In this document: in pieces, positions 1 through 8,214 of the stretch
Layout: each line of letters opens with the position of its first letter
Position numbering within the stretch: position 1 is the first letter of the stretch
Assembly (NCBI GenBank): GCA_003427395.1
Contig: BFEA01000021.1
Location: 2,391,262 to 2,415,623 of the forward strand
Source of the DNA: Chara braunii
Lineage: Eukaryota > Streptophyta > Charophyceae > Charales > Characeae
Direction: 5' to 3'
DNA: 24,362 nucleotides
Translations under genes and position numbers: made by a program
Notes under the pieces: model-generated
What the model was told of the DNA's origin: nothing
The model's input: the letters and a program-made list of their open reading frames with translations, nothing else
Databases searched by the model: none

Positions 1-473
1 GTTGCGTTTGGGGGAAGATGGGAGGCCCTTAAAATCGCAGAATCGCCGTTTAAGCGGCCAGACGAGTCATCCTTTCAGAAGGACCCCTTTTTAAGGGCCA
101 AGCGTGAGTAATGCTCTCGATATGTTCACACCGGGTGGAATTGTGATTTGACCCCGGCCTCGCCTCATTTGGATTTTAAATTATTTTTTTCTTCTCATTG
201 ACATTTGTAATTGGGCCTTTAACTCTGTTTGTAAAAATTTAATTAAAAAAAAGAGAAGAAGAAGAAGCATGGTGTGTGGATTCTTTTTGAAGTTAACATA
301 CTGATTTCAAAATTGATTTTGAGACATTATTTTTTTTTTTAATTCTAATAAAGTCTAAACCAAAGCGTTCTCTTTTATAAGTTTTCTTTCTATTTCTTTT
401 TCAGAGTTTTCTTTTTCTAAGGGGTAAACTTTTAATTTTTGGCCCCCCAAAAAGGAGGGCTTCTACTTATGGC
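1..473. other. No gene seen; AT-rich tract
   Basis: No coding or RNA feature can be supported. The right half (about 180-430) is T- and A-rich with a short GAA run near 255-267. A motif close to CCGTTTAAGCGGCC near 47-60 has weak echoes around 758-800, suggesting an old, decayed repeat. Confidence 0.5.
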
Positions 474-538
474 ATGAATCGCCCCAAAAGGTGTACTCAC
501 ACTAGGACTTCCCTGGATGATGTCACTTACAGCCAAAT

Positions 539-647
539 GGGGATGCATCGGCCGCAATTACAGGAAGAGCTGCAGGATGCATCCCACCACAATTACGCCC
601 AGAGCTCAGGGCAAAAGGGGGATGCATCTCGCCGCAATTACAGGAAA
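539..647. repeat. Short GATGCATC-centred tandem motif, three copies
   Basis: Three imperfect copies of a unit of about 26 bp built on GATGCATC followed by a CCGCAATTACAGGAA-like segment begin near 540, 574 and 620. The first and third are the most alike. GATGCATC is itself a palindrome. No coding potential is implied; overlapping short open frames here follow the repeat. Confidence 0.6.
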
Positions 648-659
648 AATTCCTGGTGT

Positions 660-1221
660 TAGAGTACGCTCTCAGAGTCCCTTAACGGAGACGCCAAATG
701 TCACATCAAGCCAAGTACAGCTTCTTGGCTATGGCGGATATTGGAGGGGCAGACTGCCGTTTTAAGCCGTTTAGCCCCCCCGTTAGAGGCCATCCTGCCG
801 TTTCGTACCATTTAGCCCTGTTAAGAGGCCATCAGAGGGCAGTGGAGGATTACCGCAGAGTGCTGTGTGAACTGGCAAGAGGGTACTGGGAGGGCCATAG
901 AAGGACGACACCAGCCTGTGGCACTCATCCATGCCACTCTCCCATGTCAGTCACTCCACCACAACTGGGCAACTCCCATAAGTGGGCCAAGCAGTGTGCA
1001 GACTCGGGGGCTCGACAGGGGAGTCGCACCCTACCGTAACTGACCGACTCCCATGGTGAGTCAGTGCAGTATGGCAGCAACGACCAAGTGCTTTGAAATT
1101 TGATTAGGCAGAGACAGCCAGAGTAAGGACGAGAAGAGAGGAGGAGCGGGAGAGAACAGAGAGACCGGAAAGGAGGGCAAAGACATGTTCCAAACGAGGG
1201 CGTCCCGAGGGGGAAAGGGAG
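660..1221. other. No gene seen
   Basis: An open frame of 113 codons (698-1039, +) runs through this stretch, but it has no recognisable domain and starts inside repeated CCGTTTTAAG-like sequence. It is treated as chance. Nothing else is supported. Confidence 0.45.
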
Positions 1222-1262
1222 AGACAGACAGACAGACAGACAGGCAGGCAGGCAGACAGACA

Positions 1263-1352
<90 letters not shown>
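1222..1352. repeat. Compound microsatellite (GACA)n-(AC)n-(AG)n
   Basis: A run of GACA/GGCA tetranucleotides (about 1222-1262) passes directly into (AC)n (about 1263-1308) and then (AG)n (about 1309-1352). The changes of unit are abrupt and uninterrupted. All open frames across it, on both strands, are repeat translations. Confidence 0.97.
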
Positions 1353-1354
<2 letters not shown>

Positions 1355-1551
1355 AGGGACAGACAGAGAGAGGAGACAGAGAGGTCATACAGATGGAGAG
1401 AGAGAGAAAGAGAGGCTGCTTCACCTACAGAGGTCGATCAAGAGAATGTCAACAATTTGACATTTTTTCCGTCAGGAAATGATGCTCAGAGAGTTAAGGA
1501 CATAGGATAAATTGGGGGAGGAGAAAAAGAGAATTGGCAAGTGTGTGTGAC

Positions 1552-1567
1552 GATGACACGTGTGTGT

Positions 1568-1636
<69 letters not shown>

Positions 1637-1720
1637 TTGTCATCTTTAGAACCACGACTCTGTGTTTGTGTGTGTGTTGTCATGTTCGCTAGACACAAGT
1701 CCGCAAAAAAAGCATGACTG

Positions 1721-1773
<53 letters not shown>

Positions 1774-1867
1774 TGTCGTGTTCGCTATACACAACTCCGC
1801 AAAAAAAAAGCATGACTTTAGAGTGTGTGTGTGATGATGTGTGTGTGTGTGTGTGTGTGTATAACAA
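1552..1867. repeat. (GT)n/(AG)n arrays inside a 96-bp tandem duplication
   Basis: Long (GT)n tracts occur at about 1558-1610, 1723-1770 and 1840-1860, and (AG)n at about 1611-1636. The spacer between GT tracts is itself duplicated: TGTTCGCTAGACACAAG starts at 1683 and a near copy (TGTTCGCTATACACAAC) at 1779. Both are followed by CCGCAAAA and AGCATGACT, so the period is 96 bp. Part of the unit (a CTTTAGA-ACGACT-like stretch) may also precede the first copy. This is a minisatellite whose unit carries a microsatellite. Confidence 0.85.
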
Positions 1868-1869
1868 TG

Positions 1870-2700
1870 TGAGTCACAGTAACTGGATGCGCGATTTAGG
1901 GCCTCGCTGCACCACTGACCAAATGCAGTAACGACAAAAAATAAGGCGTGCATCTTTCCATGTTCTAGCGGAAGATTCGTCCGCATTTTGCACATTTGGT
2001 GAGTAGTGAGGTCATTCCCTTACTTCCATAGTCCTCACGACAACAACAGAGTGATGATGTGCACGTGTTCAGAAGAGAGGGGAATATAGGAGCAGGGGGG
2101 AAGTGATGATGATACGCATCCGTTTATTGCGACTGCCAGTGGGCGGAATGGATGGGGTTGAAAGACCAAATGATGAGGTGCAACACCCCCAACTTGGTGC
2201 AACAACCCCAAATTGGGGTCGAAAGGCTGTTTCTCGCAGTGACACCCTGTCCTTGCTCCCCCGTGTATTGTGCGCCTAAATGTCTACAGGCTTTTGTTTT
2301 TGTTTTTTCACAAAAATGTCGACAGATCTCTCGCCACCTACCCCAGGGAGGGGGGGGAGGGGAGGGGGGAGGGGGGAAGGGGGAGGGAAAACAGTTCCCG
2401 ACCGGCCGAAGAAACAAAATGAGGCTCTGATTTGAGGGAGGCGAAAAAGAAAGTGCAATTTGAAAAGCGCCACGTTAGAAGAAAACAGAGAATCACGACG
2501 AGTGGAGCGAAATGGAGGAATGGAGGGAAGCACGCATGCTATATCCTCCCCAGTAAAGCTGCGTACACAAACACTCAACCGACATATACGTCTGTGTGTA
2601 AGCAGACATACGTGCACATAAACGTATAATGTATGAAACACACATACGTGCACATATACTCGTTCAACCGTACTACAACGTATATAAACACATACTTAAC
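1870..2700. other. No gene seen; G-run cluster at about 2346-2390
   Basis: No gene is supported. The stretch near 2346-2390 on the plus strand has at least six G-runs of three or more separated by single A residues, which fits the G-quadruplex pattern. Around 2580-2700 there are loosely repeated ACATACGTGCACATA segments. Confidence 0.5.
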
Positions 2701-2702
2701 AC

Positions 2703-2705
<3 letters not shown>

Positions 2706-2764
<59 letters not shown>
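2706..2764. repeat. (AG)n microsatellite
   Basis: About 29 uninterrupted AG units. Open frames on both strands across it are Arg-Glu or Ser-Leu repeat translations and not genes. Confidence 0.98.
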
Positions 2765-2766
<2 letters not shown>

Positions 2767-2977
2767 ACAAGGAACACACTGGATGCATGAGACGCTGGAT
2801 CTGCGAACAATAGCCTGCAGAAGGTTCTCATGTTGGAAGATGGTTTGCTATACTGCAGGCATGCTATAACCAAACATACACGAAGCACGGATGCATTGCA
2901 AGCATCAGAATGCGCAGCGAGGACAGTACAGTGACAATGTCAGGTTGTAATTACTCCTCCCCCCTTTCCCCCCCTGC

Positions 2978-3280
2978 AATTGGCAGTTTTCTGTCACTCA
3001 CTTGCAAGTGGCAGTTTTCTGCAGGTAGCTGTTATGTTCACGTGGCTGCTCTCTACGGAGGAAGCAGTAGGCTACGGTAGTGTGCACACACAGACGTTTG
3101 CCTGTCCCGCAAAGTCCATCATAGGCCCACGCGGAGCATGCGCCACAGCTAAGTACGCAATTTGTGAATGCTACGTGAATAACACTTATTAACACCTCCC
3201 GCAAAGTCCAATCTATAGGCCCAGGCGGAGCCTGCGCCACAGCTTAGCACGTGGCAGCTTTGTGAATGCTACGTGAATAT
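2978..3280. repeat. Tandem duplication, 82-bp offset
   Basis: A segment starting CCCGCAAAGTCCA at 3116 recurs at 3198. Both copies continue through TAGGCCCA-CGGAGC-TGCGCCACAGCT and TTTGTGAATGCTACGTGAATA, with a short insertion in the second. Just upstream, GGCAGTTTTCTG appears twice (near 2982 and 3010). No coding function is apparent. Confidence 0.8.
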
Positions 3281-3433
3281 ATGCTATGAACACGGGAACG
3301 TACGTACATCGCCGTGTGCTTAAACAGTACCCACAAAGCAGTCACAAAGTACGTACTTTGAGGTGTGAAAAATCGGCTGTGCATCAGCAGCACATCTGTT
3401 TGCAAGCAATGCCAGGTTAGCTGGTAGCCTAGG

Positions 3434-3640
3434 GAGTACGTACGTTCAAAATTTTCACAGAGTACGTACATAGCCTAGCAAACCTGATCAATGCCTTTCA
3501 GGTAGTGAGAGTACGTACGTTGAAAATTTTCACAAAGTACGTACATCGCCTAGCGAACGTGCGCAGTACCTTTCACAGAGTACTTTCGTACGTACGTACG
3601 TACGAACGTACGTGAAAATTTTCAACGTGGGCACTCGATA
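3434..3640. repeat. 75-bp direct repeat with an inverted third piece
   Basis: GAGTACGTACGTT followed by AAAATTTTCAC and a GTACGTACAT-GCCTAGC block begins at 3434 and again at 3509. A third, inverted piece (ACGTACGTGAAAATTTTC) sits at about 3608-3625 after a run of ACGT units. AAAATTTT is palindromic, so each unit can fold. Confidence 0.75.
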
Positions 3641-3748
3641 CCTGAAAAGTACACACACGTTGTAGATAAGAGTATTTAGATTGTGTACTGCACGTAGTAA
3701 ATATTACTTAGCAAGAACTACGAGTACCTACCGTCTCGATCTCAACAG

Positions 3749-3850
3749 AACGCACGGTCATTATAGCTGCAACTCGGTGGCACGGTCAGAACGCACGGTC
3801 AGTATTTCGGTCAATTTTCAGTGTAGTCTACAGTGATAATGACCGTGTGT
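3749..3850. mobile_element. Small foldback (MITE-like) element, copy 1
   Basis: The ends are inverted repeats. The left arm at 3750-3769 (ACGCACGGTCATTATAGCTG) matches the reverse complement of 3831-3850 at 17 of 20 positions. An internal extra ACGCACGGTCA lies near 3791. The arms share the core CGGTCA-TATA with the elements at 4470 and 4638, which makes this a family. No protein is encoded; mobility would depend on an outside transposase that I cannot name. Confidence 0.6.
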
Positions 3851-3884
3851 CCTGTCCTATCCACTCGAAGACGGTAATACGGGC

Positions 3885-4310
3885 TATAAGTACGTAGTAG
3901 GAAGTACGTACTGAGTACGTACTAAGCATGCACTAAAGCATGCAATAAATACGTACTTAGTACGTACTTGGTACGCACTTAAAGGACGTACTAAGTACTA
4001 AATACGACCATGTATGTACCAAATATGCACTATCATAGCCTAGTTAGTACGTCCGACGAATACCTAGTACGTCCTACAGGTACGTACTACTCTGCTCGTA
4101 CAAGTTACGTACTAAGTACGTACTACGTACAAGCTACGTACTAAGTACGTACTACGTACAAGTTACGTACTAAGTACGTACTACGTGCTACGTACGTCCT
4201 TTGTACGTACTACGTGCGTTGTAAGTACGTAGTTAGTACGTACTAAGTACGACCATGTACAATGTACCGAAGAATATGCACCGTACTCAAAACGACCAAG
4301 TACGTACTAA
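3885..4310. repeat. TACGTA palindrome-dense tract with a 29-bp tandem unit
   Basis: About 19 TACGTA hexamers fall within some 430 bp, where far less than one is expected by chance. Part of the tract is a clean tandem array: CAAG[T/C]TACGTACTAAGTACG units start at 4101, 4130 and 4159, an exact 29-bp period. Every unit contains nested self-complementary GTAC and TACGTA sites, so the region can form many alternative hairpins. No gene is supported inside it. Confidence 0.85.
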
Positions 4311-4469
4311 GTATGTACCAAAGAATATACACTACTAAGTACGTGCTCGGTACACAGTCGGTTTACTTTGTAGCGAACGCCAAGCGACGGCTAGGTACGT
4401 ACTTTGCAAACGCCAAGCGACAGAGCAGTCTATGGCTGCAAACGATTCATGATGTACACCTGCCTTTCC

Positions 4470-4552
4470 CCCTCGAACACAACACCCGGTCACTATATCT
4501 GTATCTGGCCTAAGAGCTGCACAAAGTACAGCTATACTGACCAGGTGTTATG
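4470..4552. mobile_element. Small foldback (MITE-like) element, diverged copy 2
   Basis: The left arm (CGAACACAACACCCGGTCAC, from about 4474) pairs imperfectly with the right arm ending near 4550 (CTATACTGACCAGGTGTTAT). Both the CCCCC-TCGAA-ACAAC outer part and the CGGTCA-TATA inner part correspond to the arms of the 4638-4744 element. Confidence 0.5.
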
Positions 4553-4637
4553 GTAGTCATGCCGTACCGGGCTGAATGTACTGAGTACATATTGTCCAAA
4601 GGCTAAGTGTTACGTGCTTTGTAGATATCCGAAGGCT

Positions 4638-4744
4638 ACCTTCTTCCCCCGAATACAACGCACGGTCATTGTCGCCGTATCTAGACTGAAAGATGCCTCA
4701 AATACAGATATAATGACCGTACGTTGTATTCGGGGGAAGAAGGT
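4638..4744. mobile_element. Foldback (MITE-like) element with ~33-bp terminal inverted repeats, copy 3
   Basis: The left arm, 4638-4670, begins ACCTTCTTCCCCCGAATACA. It is the near-exact reverse complement of the right arm, 4712-4744, differing by about one base, with a 41-bp loop between. This is the best preserved of three related elements in the window (also 3749 and 4470). High arm identity suggests recent insertion or strong folding constraint. No target-site duplication is obvious. It is non-coding; the open frames that span it follow the arms. Confidence 0.75.
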
Positions 4745-4749
4745 AAGTG

Positions 4750-5022
4750 TTTTTCCTGATTTGCCAGTGCTACCAGTAGTCGCTTTTTGCTCTTCAAGCG
4801 CTACTGCATTTCTACTCTGTGGCTGGCTGCTGAGAAACTGTTTTGCACTTTTGACTAATCCCACAAAACGATTTTGTGAAATAACTTTGTGGATATAAGC
4901 TTTTGAGGCGGATTAAGCTCAGTGCTCTAACACCACAAGCAAGACGACAAAAACAAGGCATTCATTCTGATGATCACGATGGCTCAGAAAAGAACAGCCC
5001 ATCATTTGTAAGCACCAGTAGC

Positions 5023-5077
<55 letters not shown>

Positions 5078-5650
5078 TGTGTGTGTATGTGACTGTGTTT
5101 GTGTGAAACTCTGCTTCTGCCTCTGTCTGTGTTTTACCGGTGTGAACGTGTGGATGGCACGGTTGCGTGTAAGGCGCACAGAGACCATGAACGACTGAGC
5201 GGACGAGCGAGTAATCGCGCGAGAAAGCCAAAGAGAGAGAAGGAGGGGGGGGGGGGAGAGAGAGACACACACACGTTCCTCCTGTTGGTTAATTAACCAG
5301 TCCCGCATATGCACTTTATGAGATGGAAAAGGCTGAAATTTCGACCAACGCCGCGCTCCTGCACGACTGAAAAAAGATTAAAAAAGGCAAAAATTTAAAG
5401 AGCTTCTGCCGCAGAATTGCATATTTTTCTTACATAAATAAATAATAATAATCTAATCTAATAAAATGGTCAGTCGGCCTCAATTCAAAACCGTTCGTTA
5501 AAAAAAAAAAAAAAAAAAAAAAAAAACGGTTCCTCAAGTTCGTATCACGTTGGGAGGCTTGCTCGTCGCTTCCCAATTTTGCGCGCAAGGAAGGAACAAA
5601 CGTGTCATTGCGTCCACGTGTACCTCCCTGCGATTGACACGTCATCCCTA
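4750..5650. other. No gene seen; (CT)n and A-run
   Basis: A (CT)n microsatellite covers about 5026-5072 and a 26-base A-run covers about 5501-5526, with a short G-run near 5246-5256. No coding or RNA feature is supported between them. Confidence 0.5.
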
Positions 5651-5652
5651 CA

Positions 5653-5786
5653 ATTTTTTTATTTTATTTTTTTGGGAAATGGTCTATTTCTCGATTTATG
5701 CGTGTCATCCTGGACAGCGCAGGGGCCATGCTACTCTTCTTTCAGCATCGTTCCAATTTCAATTGATGTCTCGAAATGAGGGAGAC
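5653..5786 (-). pseudogene. U6 snRNA retropseudogene with A-rich tail
   Basis: Read on the minus strand, 5786-5674 is U6-like over its full length. It has a 5' stem-loop (GTCTC...GAGAC, still paired), then ATTGGAACGAT, TAGCATGGCCCCTGCGC and AGGATGACACGCATAAATCG. The AAATCGAGAAAT 3' part is the plant form and not the vertebrate form. The ACAGAGA box that pairs with the 5' splice site is replaced by a GCTGAAAGA-like sequence, and about four bases are inserted after CTGCGC, so it should not work in splicing. After the U6 3' end comes an A7-T-A4-T-A7-T tail (5673-5653) instead of a Pol III T-run, which indicates reverse transcription of an RNA copy. That tail is identical to the one ending the LINE at 15254-15274. 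Confidence 0.9.
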
Positions 5787-5878
5787 CCCACACCTCTTTC
5801 TGATCCCTCCCCTCTGCTGAGGAAGCCGACGGGTTTTCCCTTTTCATTCTCTCCTTTCGAGGAAAGTGAGGGAAAAAA

Positions 5879-5907
<29 letters not shown>
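5879..5907. repeat. Long homopolymer G-run
   Basis: Close to 29 consecutive G residues on the plus strand, unusually long for a homopolymer G/C tract. Its exact length may be an assembly estimate. It also meets the G-quadruplex pattern. Confidence 0.9.
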
Positions 5908-5909
<2 letters not shown>

Positions 5910-6158
5910 GACGCGGGGGTTGCCGGGGTGGAGAAGGAAACGAGTGAAGAGAGGAAAATATAAAATGGGAGAAAACCGGAATCGACGAACCAGATTCAAC
6001 GAACCAGAATAATTATTCTACAGGTGCCGCCGCCCTCCCTACACCACCCCCCCTTCCCTCCCGAACCCCCGTGTATGTATCATGTATGTATATATCGTCA
6101 CAAACAGAACTGCCCGGTAAACCGTAGGCAGAGAGAGAGAAGAGGACAACAAACGAGG

Positions 6159-6250
6159 GGCTGTGACAAACTGTTTCGTCGGAGTTTCACCGACTATGCA
6201 TACATGCTGGTAAGCCGGTGAAAGTCCGACGAAACAGTCTGGCACAGTCG
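6159..6250. repeat. Inverted pair of decayed hammerhead halves
   Basis: CTGTGACAAACTGTTTCGTC (from about 6164) and GACGAAACAGTCTGGCACAG (ending near 6247) are complementary with few mismatches, as are the internal AGTTTCACC and GGTGAAAGT segments. Each arm is the 3' half of the hammerhead seen at 7980-8037, so two copies were joined head to head. Read on the plus strand, the core position reads CTGGTAA in place of CTGANGA, with two changes at invariant sites, so activity is not expected. Confidence 0.7.
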
Positions 6251-6259
6251 TAACTTTTT

Positions 6260-6690
6260 TTCTTCCCGTTTTTCTTTCTTTTTTTTTCGTTTTTTTTTTT
6301 TTTTTTTCCTGTTTTTTCCATTTTTTTCCCCCTTTTTTTTCTTTTTTTTTTTGAAGACGAAGAAGTTGGTCACATTTATTACCAATAACGGACTTTTTGT
6401 TCCCAGCTACAGACCCTTGGGGGGAAACAGATGTGCAAAACAGAGGACATAAACAGACAGAAAAAAAAAAAAAAAAAAGGAACAGGAGGGAAGATGGCAC
6501 CGTCCTTTTATTTATTCCTTTCTCAGGCTCGGTTGTATTAGTATTATCTAACTCTTTTTTTTTTTTTTTTTTATCTAACTCTGATATTTCCATTTTTAAT
6601 ACATGGCTGGAAAGGAGCCGCATATATATCGTCACAAAGACATCAGAGCGCAAAAGCGAAAAAAAAAAAAAAAAAAAATCAATTCATTTT
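6260..6690. other. No gene seen; homopolymer T and A tracts
   Basis: Broken T-runs at about 6256-6352 and 6556-6572, and A-runs at 6460-6478 and 6659-6678. They separate repeat copies. Lys-rich and Phe-rich open frames on either strand come only from these tracts. Confidence 0.6.
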
Positions 6691-6772
6691 TAATCTTCTT
6701 ACTTACACCTCCCCCTGTTGAAAACCTCTTGCGTACAAGGTCGCCCACGTGGATGTAGGTTGAGCAGCGGCT

Positions 6773-6966
6773 GGCTGCCCCCACCCCCGTGTGTCATATC
6801 GACCCACTTGCACACAGCCAAAAGGCAAAGAGGCAAAGAAAGAGGAAGGGAACAGCCAAATATAACAATGGCTGCCCCTACCCCCGTGTGTCATATCGAC
6901 CCACTTGCACACAACCAAAAGGCAAAGAGGCAAAGAAAGAGGAAGGGAACAGCCAAATATAACAAA
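6773..6966. repeat. 97-bp tandem duplication
   Basis: Two near-identical units, each starting GGCTGCCCC at 6773 and 6870, run through CCCGTGTGTCATATCGACCC and a GGCAAAGAGGCAAAGAAAGA purine tract to CAGCCAAATATAAC. Only a few substitutions separate the two, so the duplication is recent. A diverged third copy starts near 8805. Confidence 0.9.
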
Positions 6967-7065
6967 TATATAACAAATATATAAATATATGTAGTCAAAC
7001 AGAGCTGCCCGGTAAGCCGTAGGCAGAGAGGGAGAAGAGGACAACAAACAAAGGGAGGGCTGTGA

Positions 7066-7119
7066 CAAACTGTTTCGTCGTCGGAGTTTCACCTACCGAC
7101 TCATCAGGAGGATGAACCC
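7066..7119 (-). ncRNA. Degenerate type III hammerhead ribozyme
   Basis: On the minus strand this has the canonical core CTGATGA (7107-7101) followed by a GTCG...CGAC helix II and GAAAC (7075-7071). Helix II is interrupted by a GAC duplication that enlarges the loop. The 5' side of helix I is partly lost (ATGG replaces GAGG), and no upstream strand completes helix III. It is homologous to 7980-8037 over most of its length. Self-cleavage is doubtful. Confidence 0.6.
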
Positions 7120-7567
7120 ATACGTATAAATGGGATGTATACGGATTTATATCATATAGATTTGGATATATGAAAGGATATAAAAAGTAAGGGTGCAGCC
7201 TTCAACATGCCTTTTACAATGCAATAATCCCATTCACTGGAACAGCACGAGAGTCATCGCCCATCGCAGCGTTGAGATACCGACAAGTTGTTGAGATACC
7301 GACGAGGCAGCGTTAAGCCTTTTTTAGATGGATGTCTTATCGTACGCCCATGAAGGGAGATACAAGTCGGGACAAACTACCTCGTCGGTATCTCAACACC
7401 TCATCATGGAACGAGGCAGGTACACTGCGGATATGCACCCTTGTGTGCGTGAACGTCTCCTCTCGGGTAGCATGTGCAGGTGTTGGGGGGTGGGAGAGGG
7501 GGGCGCAGCCAATTTGTGGCATATGTGGGGTGCGTATGGGGTGTGCCTATATGTGTGTCCCCTTACG

Positions 7568-7649
7568 GCGTTGGCAGCTACGTTTGATCATTTAATCATT
7601 TAATCATTTAATCATATACGTATCTATGATTAAACGTAGCTGCCAACGC
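7568..7649. repeat. Foldback element with 18-bp perfect arms
   Basis: GCGTTGGCAGCTACGTTT (7568-7585) is the exact reverse complement of 7632-7649. The loop is three to four TTTAATCA units and ATACGTATC. The ATTTAATCA units recur just downstream (about 7655-7675) outside the arms. It is non-coding and could be a MITE or a local palindrome. Confidence 0.7.
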
Positions 7650-7979
7650 GAATAATCATTTAATCATTTAATCATATACTTATCTATATGTATGTAATAT
7701 ATTGTCACAAGAATGTCAGAGCGCAAAAGCGAAAAAAAAAAAAAAAAAAAAAAAAAACGAAAAAATGAATCCGGTTTTTTTTTTTATCTTCTTCCTTACA
7801 ACTCCCCCTGTTCAGAACCTCTTGCGTACAAGGCCGCCCATCGCCAAACAGAATTGCCCGGTAATATATCGTCACAAATATATATATTGTCACATCGTAT
7901 ATATATATCGTCACAAACAGAACTGCCCGGTAAACCGTAGGCAGAGAGAGAGAAGAGGACAACAAACGAGGGGCTGTGA

Positions 7980-8037
7980 CAAACTGTTTCGTCGGAGTTT
8001 CACCGACTCGTCAGGAGGCTGAACCCTCAACAGTCTG
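7980..8037 (-). ncRNA. Type III hammerhead self-cleaving ribozyme, apparently intact
   Basis: Read on the minus strand from 8037 down. Helix III is CAGACTGT (8037-8030) with ACAGTTTG (7987-7980), eight pairs including one G-U. The cleavage-site nucleotide H17 is U at 8029. Helix I is GAGG (8028-8025) with CCTC (8018-8015) and a six-base loop. The core CTGACGA is 8014-8008, helix II is GTCGG (8007-8003) with CCGAC (7995-7991) and a seven-base loop, and the core GAA is 7990-7988. All invariant positions are present; only the variable position 7 is C instead of the commoner U. Cleavage is predicted between 8029 and 8028 after a GUU triplet, which is acceptable though less common than GUC. Opening at helix III is the form of plant retrozymes and viroid-like RNAs. 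It lies next to block A of the surrounding repeat family. Confidence 0.85.
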
Positions 8038-8214
8038 CAGAATCCCCTCACTGATTACACTGTAAATGATAATCTACCTTAACAAAAATCAAAGTAGACT
8101 ATCACTCACCCACATATATATCGTCACAAACAGAACTGCCCGGTAAACCGTAGGCAGAGAGAGAGAAGAGGACAACTATACCGTCGATATGACACACGGG
8201 GGTGGGGGCAGCCG

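Noticed and set aside
925-1460. Long open frames on both strands over the AC/AG repeats
   Set aside because: They are translations of di- and tetranucleotide repeats (Cys-Val, Thr-His, Arg-Glu runs), present in several frames at once.
6039-6693. Lys-rich and Phe-rich open frames, up to 204 codons
   Set aside because: They depend on poly-T/poly-A tracts and cross the inverted hammerhead remnants; no domain is visible.
7262-7403. A further hammerhead around GATACCGACGAGG/CCTCGTCGGTATC
   Set aside because: There is similarity to the 3' half of the family (CCGACGA...AGTTTGTC), but the GAAA core and the CTGANGA segment are missing.
7980-8037. Type I reading of the hammerhead, with a two-pair helix III closing AGTTT and a GTC cleavage triplet
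   Set aside because: The sequences that would have to form helix I in that reading are not complementary, whereas the type III reading pairs all three helices.
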